From Chromatiales bacterium (GTDB taxonomy: Bacteria > Pseudomonadota > Gammaproteobacteria > Chromatiales > Chromatiaceae): 64,000 nucleotides of DNA. Within the stretch, counting starts at the first letter, position 1. Each line of letters starts with the position of its first letter. The position numbers were made by a program, and so were the translations under genes. Of this stretch, positions 1 through 9,163 are shown in pieces. The stretch is taken from positions 144,863-208,862 of the forward strand of contig JANQLO010000085.1 of NCBI GenBank assembly GCA_028280505.1. The letters are read 5' to 3'. The notes beneath the pieces were generated by a model. The model saw nothing but the letters and a program-made list of their open reading frames with translations, was not told the origin of the DNA and ran no database searches.

Positions 1-1
1 C

Positions 2-1036
2 AAAGAATACAACGTGGCGCAAATCGCGCAAAAAGTGATCGAGGCGCTGACCGACCCCTTCGAACTCGAGGGCCACGTGCTGCACATCGGCACCAGCGTC
101 GGTATCAGTATGTACCCGGGTGACGGCGAAGATGCGACTACCTTGGTTAAACACGCCGACGCCGCGATGTATCAAGCGAAGGCCTTCGGGCGTAACAACT
201 ATCAATTCTATGCCGCAGCCATGTCGTCGCAATCGAGTGAACTGATGGCCCTCGAAACCCGTCTACACCGCGCGATTCAGAACCAGGAATTCGTACTGCA
301 CTATCAACCGCAGTTCACCGGCAAGGGCGAACTGGTCGGCGTCGAAGCACTGCTCCGCTGGCAAGACCCCGTACTCGGCCTAATCCCGCCGGGACAGTTC
401 ATTCCGCTGGCCGAGGAAACCGGTCTCATCGTGCCGATCGGCGAGTGGGTGCTGCGTAATGCCTGCCGTCAGATGCGAACCTGGCAGCAGAACGGGGCGC
501 CGGCGATTCGCCTATCGGTCAATCTCGCCGGTCCCCAGATCACTCGCGGCAACATCGTCGATACCGTATCGCGTGTGTTGCTGGATACCGGTATGGACGC
601 CGAGATGCTCGAACTGGAGGTCACCGAGACGTTCATCATGGATCATGTCGTACAGACCGTGGATACCCTCTCGGCATTGCGCCGCCTGGGCGTGCGTATC
701 GCGATCGACGACTTCGGTACCGGTCACTCATCGCTGGCCACATTGAAAAAGCTACCCGCGGACATCTTGAAGATCGACCGCGCCTTTGTGCGTGACATTC
801 CAAACGACAAAAACGATATGGCGATCGTACGCGCAATCCTCGCCATGGGTAACGAGCTAAACCTGGCGACGATCGCCGAAGGTGTCGAAACCGAAGCGCA
901 ACGCGCTTTCCTCAGCAGCGAAGGGTGCCACTACTATCAGGGTTTTCTGTTTGCCAAGCCGCTGCCGCCGGAACTGGTCGAATCGCTTTGGCAGACCTCG
1001 CCGGTCAGGCATCAAACGGCGTTGCCACGCCAGTAG
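2..1036 (+). CDS. GGDEF-EAL c-di-GMP signalling protein, C-terminal part
   Basis: The gene is cut by the left edge of the window; the reading frame is open from base 2, so the true start lies upstream. The first ~75 residues are the end of a GGDEF domain (the [11 protein letters not shown] and ADAAMYQAK motifs). A complete EAL phosphodiesterase domain follows, with EALLRW, the [10 protein letters not shown] metal-binding motif, LKIDRAFV and a late EGVET motif. The standard EAL catalytic residues appear present, so this half is probably an active c-di-GMP phosphodiesterase. Whether the cyclase half is active cannot be judged because its GGDEF motif is outside the window. No operon partner is evident: the next gene starts 114 bp downstream. 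Confidence 0.93.
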   Translation, partial: KEYNVAQIAQKVIEALTDPFELEGHVLHIGTSVGISMYPGDGEDATTLVKHADAAMYQAKAFGRNNYQFYAAAMSSQSSELMALETRLHRAIQNQEFVLHYQPQFTGKGELVGVEALLRWQDPVLGLIPPGQFIPLAEETGLIVPIGEWVLRNACRQMRTWQQNGAPAIRLSVNLAGPQITRGNIVDTVSRVLLDTGMDAEMLELEVTETFIMDHVVQTVDTLSALRRLGVRIAIDDFGTGHSSLATLKKLPADILKIDRAFVRDIPNDKNDMAIVRAILAMGNELNLATIAEGVETEAQRAFLSSEGCHYYQGFLFAKPLPPELVESLWQTSPVRHQTALPRQ

Positions 1037-1150
1037 CAAAGCACATACGTCGGTACCAAACCGTACACCTCGGCGATCGACCGGGTTCGTGAGATGATAA
1101 GGCATGCAGTATCGGCCCTTGTACATCACATGAAAAACAACGACTGAACA

Positions 1151-2794
1151 ATGGAAGATCTGGCACCCATCGATCTGTCTGCAGTCGACGTCATGCACGT
1201 CGTACCGCTCGCTGTCGCATTCGTCTTCGGTTTCGCCGCGCGCGGTGCCGGGCTGCCGCCGTTGATCGGCTTTCTCGCCGCCGGTTTTCTGCTGGGCGCA
1301 CTGGGCATGCGCAATACCCAGATGCTCCAGGAAATCGCCGACCTCGGCGTCACCCTGTTGTTGTTCACGATCGGTTTGAAGCTGCGCCTGCGCGACCTGT
1401 CCGGGCCGGTGGTATGGCTGACGGCGAGCGTACACATGGGCTTGATCACCGGTTTGGTCGCGTTATTGGTACTCGTCCTGTCGGTCTTCGGGCTCGGTAT
1501 GTTCGACGCCATCGATCCGAAGACGGCCCTGTTGATCGGTTTCGCACTCAGCTTCTCGAGCACGGTATTCGCGGTCAAGGTATTCGAAGCGCGCGGCGAA
1601 ATGGGCTCGACCCATGGCCGGGTCGCGATCGGCCTGTTGATCGTGCAGGACATCTTCGCGGTGATCTTCATTGCCATATCCGCGAACAAAACCCCGAGCG
1701 TTTGGGCCGTGCTGCTGCTCGCGTTGATTCCCTTGCGACCGATGCTGTTCAGGGTTCTCGAACGCGCGGGGCATGGTGAACTGCTCATTCTGATGGGCTG
1801 GATGCTACCGTTGGCGGGTGCCGCACTGTTCGAGACGGTCGGCATCAAAGCCGACTTGGGTGCATTGATTCTCGGCATGTTGTTGGCGGGACATTACAAG
1901 GCCAGCGAACTGGCCAAGTCGCTACTCAATTTCAAGGATTTATTCCTGATCGGCTTTTTCCTGTCGATCGGCCTGAGCGGCGAACTGAGCTGGACGGCGA
2001 TCGCAACCTCTCTGGTCCTGGTTGCACTGATCGTACCCGTCAAAACGATTCTCTATTTCCTGCTCATGACCCGTCAACGCATGCGTGCGCGCAGCGCAAC
2101 GCTGGCATCACTCGGTTTGGCCAACTTCAGCGAATTCGGTCTCATTGTCGGCGCTATCGGCGCCGCCAACGGCTTGTTGGACAATAACTGGCTGTCGGTG
2201 CTGGCCATCAGCCTGGCGATCAGCTTCCTGTTGGCCTCGCCGCTCAACACCGCATCGCGCCGACTCTACCAGCGACTGCGTCATCCCCTGCACCAATTCG
2301 AAACCCGCAAGCGCCTGCCCGGCGACGAAATGATCCGGCCCGGCAAAGCCCAGGTACTCGTATTCGGCATGGGCCGTGTCGGTACCGGTGCCTACGATTA
2401 TCTGCGTTCCAAATGGGGCAACGTGGTGCTCGGAATCGACATCAACCGCGACACCGTCGAGCGCCACCAGGCAGCCGGACGCAACGTCACCCTCGGTGAT
2501 GCCACCGATGCGGATTTCTGGGCCCGTGCGGAACGTAGCCGGCGAATCAAACTGGCACTACTCGCCTTCCCCGACCACGAGTCGAATGTGACGGTCGCCC
2601 ACCTATTGCACGAACAGGGGTACGACCTCGATCTGGCGTCCGTGGCACATTATCCCGACCACGAGCAGGAACTGCGCGAGGCCGGGGTGCATGCGGCATA
2701 TAACTTCTACGCCAGCGCCGGCGAAAATTTCGCCAAGCATGTCGAAGAGCAATTTGAGGATCGTGTCCGCGCCGAAAAGACCAAACCGGCATAA
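1151..2794 (+). CDS. Kef-type cation:proton antiporter with TrkA-N domain
   Basis: The 547-residue protein has about 12 hydrophobic segments over residues 1-380, matching the CPA2 Na+/H+ exchanger fold. A cytoplasmic TrkA-N Rossmann domain starts near residue 400 with the nucleotide-binding loop VFGMGRVGTGAY and the acidic residue in GIDINRD. This is the architecture of KefB/KefC and YbaL, which export K+ in exchange for protons under control of a bound nucleotide or glutathione adduct. The TrkA-C domain found in some relatives is absent. No KefF/KefG ancillary oxidoreductase is adjacent. Substrate ion and ligand are inferred from the family only. The start lacks a convincing ribosome-binding site. 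Confidence 0.88.
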   Translation: MEDLAPIDLSAVDVMHVVPLAVAFVFGFAARGAGLPPLIGFLAAGFLLGALGMRNTQMLQEIADLGVTLLLFTIGLKLRLRDLSGPVVWLTASVHMGLITGLVALLVLVLSVFGLGMFDAIDPKTALLIGFALSFSSTVFAVKVFEARGEMGSTHGRVAIGLLIVQDIFAVIFIAISANKTPSVWAVLLLALIPLRPMLFRVLERAGHGELLILMGWMLPLAGAALFETVGIKADLGALILGMLLAGHYKASELAKSLLNFKDLFLIGFFLSIGLSGELSWTAIATSLVLVALIVPVKTILYFLLMTRQRMRARSATLASLGLANFSEFGLIVGAIGAANGLLDNNWLSVLAISLAISFLLASPLNTASRRLYQRLRHPLHQFETRKRLPGDEMIRPGKAQVLVFGMGRVGTGAYDYLRSKWGNVVLGIDINRDTVERHQAAGRNVTLGDATDADFWARAERSRRIKLALLAFPDHESNVTVAHLLHEQGYDLDLASVAHYPDHEQELREAGVHAAYNFYASAGENFAKHVEEQFEDRVRAEKTKPA

Positions 2795-2956
2795 TTCACG
2801 CGGGCCTTGCCGGCCAATCGGTGTCATAATACTCGCTCATAACGCACATCGGTCTGCATCGTCTCGATTGCCGCGGTCTCGTAGCATTCGGCAAAACACA
2901 CCCCTCGACCGCGTCAGGCCATGAGTCTGTGTGGGTGTCACGGGAAGTCAATCTTC

Positions 2957-4459
2957 ATGTCGTTCGAATCCCTCGGTCTGTCGACCGAACTCCTGCGTGC
3001 GCTCTCCGAGCAGGGCTACAGCGCACCCACCCCTATTCAGCAAAAAGCGATCCCGGTGATCTTGTCAGGCAGCGACGTGCTGGCCGCCGCGCAGACCGGC
3101 ACCGGCAAGACCGCCGGCTTCACCCTACCGCTGCTGCAAAGACTGAGCGCCGACCGTCAGGGCAGACAAAAACGGCACAAACCCCGTGCCTTGCTTCTGG
3201 TGCCGACGCGTGAGCTCGCTGCACAGGTCGCCGAGAGCGTGAATACGTACGGCCGTCACCTGGACCTGCGCTCCGCGGTGATCTTCGGTGGCGTCAAGAT
3301 CAACCCACAGATCGCCCAGCTCAAACGCGGCGTCGACGTGCTGATCGCTACCCCCGGCCGACTGCTCGACCATGTTCAGCAACGCACCTTGGACTTGTCG
3401 AAAATAGAGATCCTGGTACTCGACGAGGCGGATCGCATGCTCGACATGGGATTCATTCACGATATTCGCAAGGTGCTCGGCCTGCTGCCGAAACAACGCC
3501 AAAACCTGCTGTTCTCAGCGACCTTCTCGGACGAGATTCGCGCGCTGGCCGACAAACTGCTCGACCGGCCGGCCTCGATCGACGTCGCCCCCAAGAACAC
3601 CGCCGCAGAGACCGTCGCGCAGGTGATTTACCCCGTCGACAAAAAACGCAAGCGCGAGTTGCTGTCGCACATGATCGGTGCCAACAACTGGCGCCAGGTA
3701 CTCGTCTTCACCCGCACCAAGCACGGTGCCAACCGGCTGGCTCAGCAATTGGAGAAAGACGGCCTGTCGGCTGCCGCCATCCATGGCAACAAGAGCCAGG
3801 GTGCACGCACCCGTGCGCTGGCCGGCTTCAAGGACGGCTCGGTGCGTGTGTTGGTCGCGACCGATATCGCCGCCCGGGGCCTCGATATCGACCAACTGCC
3901 ACACGTCGTCAACTTCGAATTACCGAATATCGCCGAAGATTACGTTCACCGTATCGGACGCACCGGCCGCGCCGGCAACGAAGGCGAGGCCGTATCGCTG
4001 GTGTGCGTCGACGAACGAAAACTCTTGCGCGATATCGAACGCCTGCTCGGACGCAGAATCCGCACCCAAACCCTACCCGGCTACGAACCCGACCCGAACA
4101 TCGCCGCGGAACCGGTCCGCAACAGTCGTGACCGCGGCCGGCAAGCCGGAAACGGTACCGGCCGGCGCCGCAGCGATACAGACAACAACGCATCACATCG
4201 CCGTAAAACGACCGGCGAAGGTAGTTCAAGGCACAAACAATACGCGAACAACAAACGAACGGATGGCAACGACGCAAACGGCAATCGTGCGCCGGTCCAG
4301 CGCAACGTGGACGGCAATCGCAAACCCGCGGCCGGAAACAAAAACAGCCGCCGTCCGCAACGAGCGAAACAATCCACGAACCCTAACAGAAGCGGTAACC
4401 CAACCCGGCGAGGTACGCCGCAGAAACGCAGAGAAAAGTCTGCGCTGCTGGGTGGGTGA
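2957..4459 (+). CDS. rhlE: DEAD-box RNA helicase RhlE
   Basis: ATP-dependent RNA helicase of the RhlE group, acting in RNA remodelling and ribosome maturation in the cytoplasm. In order there are a Q motif ([10 protein letters not shown]), Walker A (AQTGTGKT), [13 protein letters not shown] within [16 protein letters not shown] (LFSATF), and the helicase C motifs [12 protein letters not shown] and [10 protein letters not shown]. The last ~100 residues are a basic Arg/Asn/Gly-rich tail typical of RhlE RNA-binding tails. I place the start at 2957 (protein begins MSFESLGL, as in the family) because GGGAAG lies 9 bases upstream; an in-frame ATG at 2921 would add 12 residues with no family match. 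Confidence 0.95.
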   Translation: MSFESLGLSTELLRALSEQGYSAPTPIQQKAIPVILSGSDVLAAAQTGTGKTAGFTLPLLQRLSADRQGRQKRHKPRALLLVPTRELAAQVAESVNTYGRHLDLRSAVIFGGVKINPQIAQLKRGVDVLIATPGRLLDHVQQRTLDLSKIEILVLDEADRMLDMGFIHDIRKVLGLLPKQRQNLLFSATFSDEIRALADKLLDRPASIDVAPKNTAAETVAQVIYPVDKKRKRELLSHMIGANNWRQVLVFTRTKHGANRLAQQLEKDGLSAAAIHGNKSQGARTRALAGFKDGSVRVLVATDIAARGLDIDQLPHVVNFELPNIAEDYVHRIGRTGRAGNEGEAVSLVCVDERKLLRDIERLLGRRIRTQTLPGYEPDPNIAAEPVRNSRDRGRQAGNGTGRRRSDTDNNASHRRKTTGEGSSRHKQYANNKRTDGNDANGNRAPVQRNVDGNRKPAAGNKNSRRPQRAKQSTNPNRSGNPTRRGTPQKRREKSALLGG

Positions 4460-4636
4460 GTAACCGGATCGACCGACCGATACCAAGTGTTTTCGCTCAA
4501 GAGTCAAGTCCGGAAACAACACTTAAACCGCACGGTAACGGCGTGTTACGGCACCGATTGAAAGACAATGCCTGCTAAAGCGAACGTCTAAAAAATGTAG
4601 GCAATTTTCCTGGTTTGCCGTAGGGGCAATGGACAG

Positions 4637-4648
4637 GCTGACGTCAGC
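4637..4648. promoter_or_regulatory. Perfect 12-bp palindrome, candidate activator site
   Basis: GCTGACGTCAGC is a perfect palindrome about 85 bases upstream of the sigma-54 promoter at 4733-4748. Sigma-54 promoters need an enhancer-binding protein bound at such a distance. In PEP-CTERM genomes the candidate activator is the response regulator PrsR (family knowledge). The assignment is inference; the symmetry is directly visible. Confidence 0.4.
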
Positions 4649-4732
4649 AATCTTTACATACGGTGCAATTGCGAACCGAAGCGTGCTTTTCGCACGCACG
4701 CAGCCAGCTGTTTTTAATGCATATTCATTACA

Positions 4733-4748
4733 AGGCACAAAAGTTGCT
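4733..4748 (+). promoter_or_regulatory. Sigma-54 promoter of PEP-CTERM gene
   Basis: The sequence AGGCACAAAAGTTGCT matches the sigma-54 consensus TGGCAC-N5-TTGCW. The -24 GG (4734-4735) and -12 GC (4746-4747) are separated by exactly 10 bases. Transcription would start near 4759, about 59 bases upstream of the GTG codon at 4818. The promoter of the other PEP-CTERM gene in the window (21998-22013, minus strand) is nearly the same sequence. PEP-CTERM genomes commonly carry the PrsK/PrsR system with a sigma-54-dependent regulator, so the context agrees. Confidence 0.8.
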
Positions 4749-4759
4749 TCAGGGGTGCT

Positions 4760-4785
4760 GCTTGGGTGCCTGTTGGCACCCAAGC
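4760..4785 (+). promoter_or_regulatory. 5' leader stem-loop at predicted transcript start
   Basis: A perfect 11-bp stem (GCTTGGGTGCC at 4760-4770 pairing with 4775-4785) with a TGTT loop begins one base after the start site predicted from the sigma-54 promoter. There is no following T-run, so it is not an intrinsic terminator. It would place a hairpin at the extreme 5' end of the mRNA, an arrangement known to protect transcripts from RNase E; that role is inferred. It lies 32 bases upstream of the GTG start. Confidence 0.6.
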
Positions 4786-4817
4786 TCACTTAAATATTCA
4801 GTTGTAAGGAGTCTTTT

Positions 4818-5420
4818 GTGAGCAAACTCATTGGTGCTGTCTTGGCAGCCGCACTCATCATCCCCAACGGGGCTGGTGCCACTGTACTGTTGGAAGTGGA
4901 TCTCAGCGTTCTTAATACAATCACCATTTCCGCGACATCCGGCGCATCGGATGCGACGGTAAGTGGCCGCGACAACACTGGCGTATATCTGGATGGGTTC
5001 TTTGGCGCTAGTGGTAGTTCTCTTTTTGGCACGCTGTTGACCGGCAATTTGACAAACTCGCTGAATCCGTCCGATTCGTCTCCACAGCTTTTCCGAGGCG
5101 GTCTCGGCACGGACACGGGTTTGAACATCTGGTCGTGGTCCTCTGCTAGCATTGTCAATTTTGTGGCCGGGACTACCGCATTTACCGGCTCCGCCACCTG
5201 GACGCTTCCCGCAGCCAGTTATACTGAAGCGTTGGCCGGTGCCACCAGTGGTTCGCTCTATTTTCCGGCGGATTCCTTTGACGATTTGCCTAGCGCTACG
5301 ATGATCGGCGAATGGCAAAGAGCAGATGTAAGCGCAGGCAATGTGCCACTTCCGGGAACCATGCTTCTGATCGCCTCGGGGTTGCTCGGCGCCGGGTTCT
5401 TACGCAGATCCAGACGTTGA
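4818..5420 (+). CDS. PEP-CTERM (VPLPG-type) exosortase-sorted protein
   Basis: A 200-residue secreted protein. An N-terminal signal peptide covers about residues 1-20, followed by a Ser/Thr/Gly-rich body with no cysteines. The last 26 residues form the exosortase sorting signal: a VPLPG motif, a hydrophobic segment and a basic RRSRR end. Exosortase (not in this window) would cleave near the motif and anchor or release the protein at the cell surface or in the exopolysaccharide matrix. The start is GTG at 4818, with AAGGAG 7 bases upstream. It is a single gene with its own sigma-54 promoter and terminator. The body matches no family I recognise. Confidence 0.88.
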   Translation: MSKLIGAVLAAALIIPNGAGATVLLEVDLSVLNTITISATSGASDATVSGRDNTGVYLDGFFGASGSSLFGTLLTGNLTNSLNPSDSSPQLFRGGLGTDTGLNIWSWSSASIVNFVAGTTAFTGSATWTLPAASYTEALAGATSGSLYFPADSFDDLPSATMIGEWQRADVSAGNVPLPGTMLLIASGLLGAGFLRRSRR

Positions 5421-5463
5421 GGATGCGACTTTAAGCCTCGACCAGAATGAACGACAGTTTTTT

Positions 5464-5489
5464 ATCCCCGCCTCGGCGGGGATTTTTTA
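5464..5489 (+). terminator. Rho-independent terminator after PEP-CTERM gene
   Basis: A GC-rich stem ATCCCCGCC / GGCGGGGAT is directly followed by TTTTTT on the plus strand, 43 bases after the PEP-CTERM stop codon. It closes a monocistronic unit. Confidence 0.9.
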
Positions 5490-5559
5490 TGTCTACTCCG
5501 GCCATCGGTGTTCTCTTTTCCGGATGAGGCCGACCGTCTGTATCGCGTCTATTCGCTGA

Positions 5560-5868
5560 AAAGCTCGGTCGTTGCAACAGAACCCCGAACCGGCTCGTCA
5601 AACGAGAGCGATGACTTACCTTCTTGCACATTTCATCCGCAATAAGCTCCGCCCGATCAATTGGGCAGTCTTCGAGTAAGACCGCAAACTCGTCGCCACC
5701 AATCCGCGCGACACTGTCCCGCCCACGAATGCAGCTACTCAGTATTGCCGCCACGTTTTGAAGCAAGGCATCACCCGCCGAATGGCCCGCGGAATCGTTG
5801 ATCGGTAATGAAACACGAAACCGGACAAACCGCGGAACGCACAAATCAGCCATGGGTTTGCCCTGCAC
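5560..5868 (-). pseudogene. Decayed GGDEF (diguanylate cyclase) fragment
   Basis: On the minus strand, about 5606-5810 encodes the middle of a GGDEF domain: the NDSAGHSAGDALLQNVA helix, an intact I-site-like RGRD, RIGGDEFAVLLED and ELIADEMCKKV. Upstream, the expected DxDxFK segment is scrambled. Downstream of 5606 similarity continues only in a different frame (a weak match to the end of the GGDEF fold near 5530-5600), which implies frameshifts. No full catalytic domain can be made. It probably derives from a once longer PAS-GGDEF(-EAL) gene. It sits between the PEP-CTERM terminator and sulP. Confidence 0.8.
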
Positions 5869-5897
5869 CGTCTACCCGCACGTGGGACAGACGATCT

Positions 5898-5915
5898 ATA
5901 TTAGATTTTTCTAAT
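5898..5915. promoter_or_regulatory. ATATTAGA-N5-CTAAT operator upstream of sulP
   Basis: The motif ATATTAGA, five bases, then CTAAT contains a perfect inverted repeat ATTAGA-TTTT-TCTAAT. It lies 48 bases upstream of the sulP start. The same 13 fixed bases with the same spacing recur at 63007-63024 in front of the DUF2892 gene. I infer one shared regulator, perhaps an ArsR-type sulfide/persulfide sensor (BigR/YgaV/SqrR group), since such regulators control YgaP-like and SulP genes in other bacteria. That identification is not shown by the sequence. Confidence 0.6.
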
Positions 5916-5962
5916 TTATTCGCGTAGAATCCGGCGCCTTTGTTTTTCGCCAGAGGCCCGCG

Positions 5963-7519
5963 ATGTTCCAACTCACCTGTCCCGGCAGACAATGCGTCAA
6001 GAACGACGTGCTGTCCGGTTTGACCGTGGCGCTCGCGCTCGTGCCGGAGGCCGTGGCGTTTGCCTTTGTCGCCGGTGTCGAACCGCTGGTCGGACTGTAT
6101 GGCGCTTTCATGATGGGACTGATTACCGCGCTGATCGGCGGTCGCCCCGGCATGATCTCGGGTGCCACCGGGGCGATGGCGGTGGTGATGGTTTCGCTGG
6201 TCGCAACCCATGGCGTGCAATATCTGTTTGCCGCGGTCGTGCTCACCGGCGTGTTTCAGATTACTGCAGGGGTACTGAGGCTGGGTAAGTTCATCCGTCT
6301 GGTGCCTTACCCGGTCATGCTTGGTTTCGTCAACGGTTTGGCGATCGTGATCTTCCTTGCCCAACTGAAACAGTTCCAGATCACCGAGGCGGACAGTGGT
6401 ATCGCATGGCTGAGCGATTCACCATTGTGGATCATGCTGGGCCTGATCGCGCTCACCATGATCATCATCCAGTTCCTGCCGAGACTGACCGTCGCGGTAC
6501 CGGCATCGCTGGTTGCGATCGTCAGCGTCACCCTGTTGGCGATCGGGCTCGACCTGGATGCCCGCACCGTGCAGGACGTGTTGCGCGACATGTCCGGCGA
6601 CCCGTTAGCGACCATTGCCGGTGGACTGCCGAGCTTTCACATCCCCACCGTACCACTCACCTGGGAAACGCTGGAAATCATCCTACCCTACAGCCTGATC
6701 CTGGCCGGCGTTGGCCTTATCGAGTCACTACTGACGATGAACCTGATCGACGAATTGACCGAGACCCGCGGTCGCGGCAACAAGGAATGCATCGGCCAGG
6801 GCGTGGCCAATTCGGTCAACGGCCTGTTCGGCGGCATGGGCGGTTGCGCCATGATCGGGCAGTCGATGATCAACATAAACTCGGGCGGACGCGGCCGGCT
6901 GTCCGGTATCGTTGCCGCGCTATCACTCCTGGCATTCATCCTGTTCGCTTCCGACCTGATCGAGATGATCCCCGTCGCGGCGCTGGTCGGGGTGATGTTC
7001 ATGGTCGTGCTCGGTACTTTCGAATGGGCCACCTTCCGCATGTTCGGCAAGGTACCGCTGGCCGATACGCTGATCTCGATCCTGGTCGCGGCGGTAACCG
7101 TGATCAGCGACCTTGCGATCGCCGTCATCATCGGCGTCATCGCGTCGGCGCTGGTATTCGCCTGGGAACACGCCAAGCAGATGGGCGCGAAGGCATTCAT
7201 CAACGAAGACGGCGTTAAAGTCTACGAACTGCACGGCCCGCTGTTCTTCGGTTCCATCCACGCATTCAATCAGTTGTTCGATCCGCGTAACGACCCCGAG
7301 AACGTGGTCATCGATTTCTACGACTCACGCGTCGCCGATCATTCCGGCCTGGAGGCCATCGACAATCTTGCCGAACGCTACCTGCGAGCCGGCAAGCATC
7401 TTCAGCTCAGACATTTGAGCGCGGAGTGCCGCGACCTGCTCGACAAGGCGGGTGATTTGGTCGAGGTCAACCTGATGGAAGACCCCAACTACCGGGTGGC
7501 GGATGACCGCCTGGCCTGA
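5963..7519 (+). CDS. SulP/SLC26 family inorganic anion transporter
   Basis: A 518-residue inner-membrane transporter. The SulP transmembrane domain fills residues 1-400 with the typical early motif [20 protein letters not shown] and the [11 protein letters not shown] segment. A short cytoplasmic STAS domain covers about residues 415-505 ([30 protein letters not shown]). Family members move sulfate, bicarbonate or other anions; the substrate cannot be read from sequence. The start ATG has AGAGG five bases upstream. The shared operator upstream suggests control together with the DUF2892 gene at 63 kb, hinting at export or import of a sulfur oxyanion. Next gene is convergent. Confidence 0.9.
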   Translation: MFQLTCPGRQCVKNDVLSGLTVALALVPEAVAFAFVAGVEPLVGLYGAFMMGLITALIGGRPGMISGATGAMAVVMVSLVATHGVQYLFAAVVLTGVFQITAGVLRLGKFIRLVPYPVMLGFVNGLAIVIFLAQLKQFQITEADSGIAWLSDSPLWIMLGLIALTMIIIQFLPRLTVAVPASLVAIVSVTLLAIGLDLDARTVQDVLRDMSGDPLATIAGGLPSFHIPTVPLTWETLEIILPYSLILAGVGLIESLLTMNLIDELTETRGRGNKECIGQGVANSVNGLFGGMGGCAMIGQSMININSGGRGRLSGIVAALSLLAFILFASDLIEMIPVAALVGVMFMVVLGTFEWATFRMFGKVPLADTLISILVAAVTVISDLAIAVIIGVIASALVFAWEHAKQMGAKAFINEDGVKVYELHGPLFFGSIHAFNQLFDPRNDPENVVIDFYDSRVADHSGLEAIDNLAERYLRAGKHLQLRHLSAECRDLLDKAGDLVEVNLMEDPNYRVADDRLA

Positions 7520-7526
7520 TCAGAGG

Positions 7527-7883
7527 CTACTGCACGCTGCCGTGCGAGCGACTGGTGGTACCGGCCGGTGCCGGCAGTCCCGCCAGTGCACAGCCTTGTG
7601 CGACCGGACCGCCGGGTAGGATCCAGTACAGATACCTGATACCACCGCGACCGTGAAAGCGCTCATCCAGCGCATCGTGCAACTCCCGGATATTGATGTC
7701 GCCCCCTGGATTACGCGTGAAATACTCCTGCAGACAACGGATCACTTCGAAATGGTCCGCCCCAAGCGTAATACCAAGTTCATGCGCAACGCCCTCGGCG
7801 TCATGCTCGTTCCAGCCGACCGGCGCATAGGGAAAGCCCTCCGGCCTGCTGACGTGTAAATTGGTCGCGGTATATCCGATCAT
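7527..7883 (-). CDS. DsrC/TusE family protein lacking C-terminal CysA (RspA-like)
   Basis: 118 residues. The DsrC/TusE fold is recognisable: GWNEHDAEGVAHELGITL, ADHFEVIRCLQEYF, and LYWILPGGPVAQGCALAGLP. In DsrC two conserved Cys lie in the flexible C-terminal arm; here the one in QGC (CysB position) is kept. The penultimate CysA is absent and the tail instead runs on as a Ser/His/Gly-rich stretch. It therefore cannot form the CysA-CysB trisulfide used in dissimilatory sulfur oxidation, or act as TusE in tRNA thiolation. From memory, paralogues without CysA have been called RspA and suggested to be regulatory. GAGGAG lies just upstream of the start. Confidence 0.8.
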   Translation of the reverse strand: MIGYTATNLHVSRPEGFPYAPVGWNEHDAEGVAHELGITLGADHFEVIRCLQEYFTRNPGGDINIRELHDALDERFHGRGGIRYLYWILPGGPVAQGCALAGLPAPAGTTSRSHGSVQ

Positions 7884-7955
7884 GCCAACTTCTCCTCGGT
7901 CGCTGGATAGCGTTCAAAACCCTTGCAAAACAGAAGGCTAAACAAGACGCCCACA

Positions 7956-7978
7956 AAACCGAGTGTTTTACTCGGTTT
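7956..7978. promoter_or_regulatory. Perfect 9-bp inverted repeat between divergent genes
   Basis: AAACCGAGT and ACTCGGTTT flank a five-base GTTTT spacer, in the gap between the DsrC-like gene (minus) and the DUF3330 gene (plus). On the minus strand the stem ends in TTTT, so weak terminator activity is possible. An operator is equally possible. Confidence 0.4.
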
Positions 7979-8109
7979 CTATGCGGACTATAGCCCGGCC
8001 ACTCGAAACCGGTACCGGATGTCGCCTTGCATTCCTTGGGGTTTAGCTGGCGCTTAGCGGCTACTGAACTAAAGTCGCAGATAACGCAGGCGGTTTAGGT
8101 AACACGACG

Positions 8110-8289
8110 ATGACCAAGCCCATGCATCCGGAGGCCCCGGAAAGGCTCGATTGCGATGTCTGTTTAACGCAAATACCCGCGGACAGCGCCATCAATGCCG
8201 AATGCGCCGAGTACATCTACCATTTCTGCGGTATTGATCGTTATCGCGAATGGCTTGACGACCAACCTCGCGCAGTCGGCGAAAACTGA
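8110..8289 (+). CDS. Small DUF3330-like Cys protein
   Basis: A 59-residue open frame beginning ATGACCAAG and ending TGA. It contains the pattern CDVCLTQIP, then EYIYHFCGIDRYREW, which I recognise as DUF3330 (small proteins also found near mer genes). The first CxxC and the FCG cysteine are present, while the position after GID that is usually Cys is Arg here. It probably binds a metal ion or Fe-S-like ligand; no function is established. It is followed at once by the convergent GntR gene. Confidence 0.7.
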   Translation: MTKPMHPEAPERLDCDVCLTQIPADSAINAECAEYIYHFCGIDRYREWLDDQPRAVGEN

Positions 8290-8295
8290 GCTTGT

Positions 8296-9039
8296 TTAAG
8301 CTTCGGCGCGCGCCTGGCGGGCGCGTTGCGCGGCGGCGATGCGCCCTTCGAGATAGCGCATTTGCTCGTCCAGGGCGCTGCTTGCAGCGTCGGCATCACC
8401 CATGCCCAAAGCATCGACGATACGCTGGTGATAGCCAACGATCTGGTCGCGTTCGCGTACCCGAAACACCACCATATTGATCACCGGCTGCAAGGCCTCG
8501 ATGACCGAGAACATCACCAATTGCAACATTTTGTTATCGGTTGCATCGACCAGGGCGCGGTGAAAACGCACGTCCGAGGCACAGAAATCCTCATCGCTGA
8601 GTTCGGGATCGCGTTGTATCGCGATCTCCGCCTTCATCGCGGCAAGATCCGAAGGACATCGATTGACTGCCGCCAAGCGGCAGCACAGCAACTCCAATTC
8701 ACGCCGCGCCTCGGCAATGTCATGTGCATCGAACTCCCCCATGCTGACGGCAACGATCGCCGCCCCGGTCAATGCATCGCGCAATTGCTGTTGATTCGGC
8801 CGATTGACGAAGGTGCCGCCGGCCGGGCCACGGCGCGAGCGAATCAGGTGCTGGGCGGCCAGCCGTTTGAGCGCCTCGCGAATCGTCGGCCGCGACACCC
8901 CGAACTGCTCCGCCAGTTGGGCCTCACCGGGCAGGCGATCGTCGGCGCCGAGTTCACCGGCAACGATGGATTGCCGAATACGGTCGGCGATCTGACGCGC
9001 CAGGCTCTTGGTCTGCAGAGGCTGAAAATCGATACTCAT
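8296..9039 (-). CDS. GntR/FadR-type (FCD) transcriptional regulator
   Basis: 248 residues: winged helix-turn-helix at about 15-75 (LPGEAQLAEQFGVSRPTIREALKRL), then an FCD ligand-binding domain with the metal-coordinating pattern around DVRFHRALVDATDN and a late YHQRIVDAL. I use the ATG at 9039 (protein starts MSIDFQPL), since the frame further upstream encodes an unlikely Arg-rich stretch running through a repeat. The gene is divergent from acuI, and the 13-bp inverted repeat at 9374-9402 contains TTGT-N3-ACAA, which fits GntR/FadR half-sites. It is probably the regulator of acuI; the ligand is unknown. Confidence 0.88.
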   Translation of the reverse strand: MSIDFQPLQTKSLARQIADRIRQSIVAGELGADDRLPGEAQLAEQFGVSRPTIREALKRLAAQHLIRSRRGPAGGTFVNRPNQQQLRDALTGAAIVAVSMGEFDAHDIAEARRELELLCCRLAAVNRCPSDLAAMKAEIAIQRDPELSDEDFCASDVRFHRALVDATDNKMLQLVMFSVIEALQPVINMVVFRVRERDQIVGYHQRIVDALGMGDADAASSALDEQMRYLEGRIAAAQRARQARAEA

Positions 9040-9091
9040 GTCGTACTGCAACGGGATTCCGGGCCCGCGTATTGTGCGAAAAATGACGCCA

Positions 9092-9163
9092 GGCGTCCTG
9101 CCTTTCGCCCTTCGGGCCAGCCTGTCGGTTGTTCGAAACCGCTCCCGGCGTCCTGCCTCTCGC
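9092..9163. repeat. Short direct repeats, possible REP-like element
   Basis: GGCGTCCTGCCTTTCGC at 9092-9108 recurs with one change at 9147-9163, 55 bases on. Between them is a small GCCC-TTC-GGGC hairpin. The segment lies in the 402-base gap between the GntR start and acuI. Its layout (short imperfect repeats around a hairpin in intergenic DNA) resembles dispersed REP-type elements, but no second copy is seen in this window. Confidence 0.35.

Noticed and set aside
4775..4790. Second sigma-54 site (TGGCAC at 4774) inside the leader hairpin
   Set aside because: The -12 half is CTCA rather than TTGC; the -24 match is only the descending arm of the stem.
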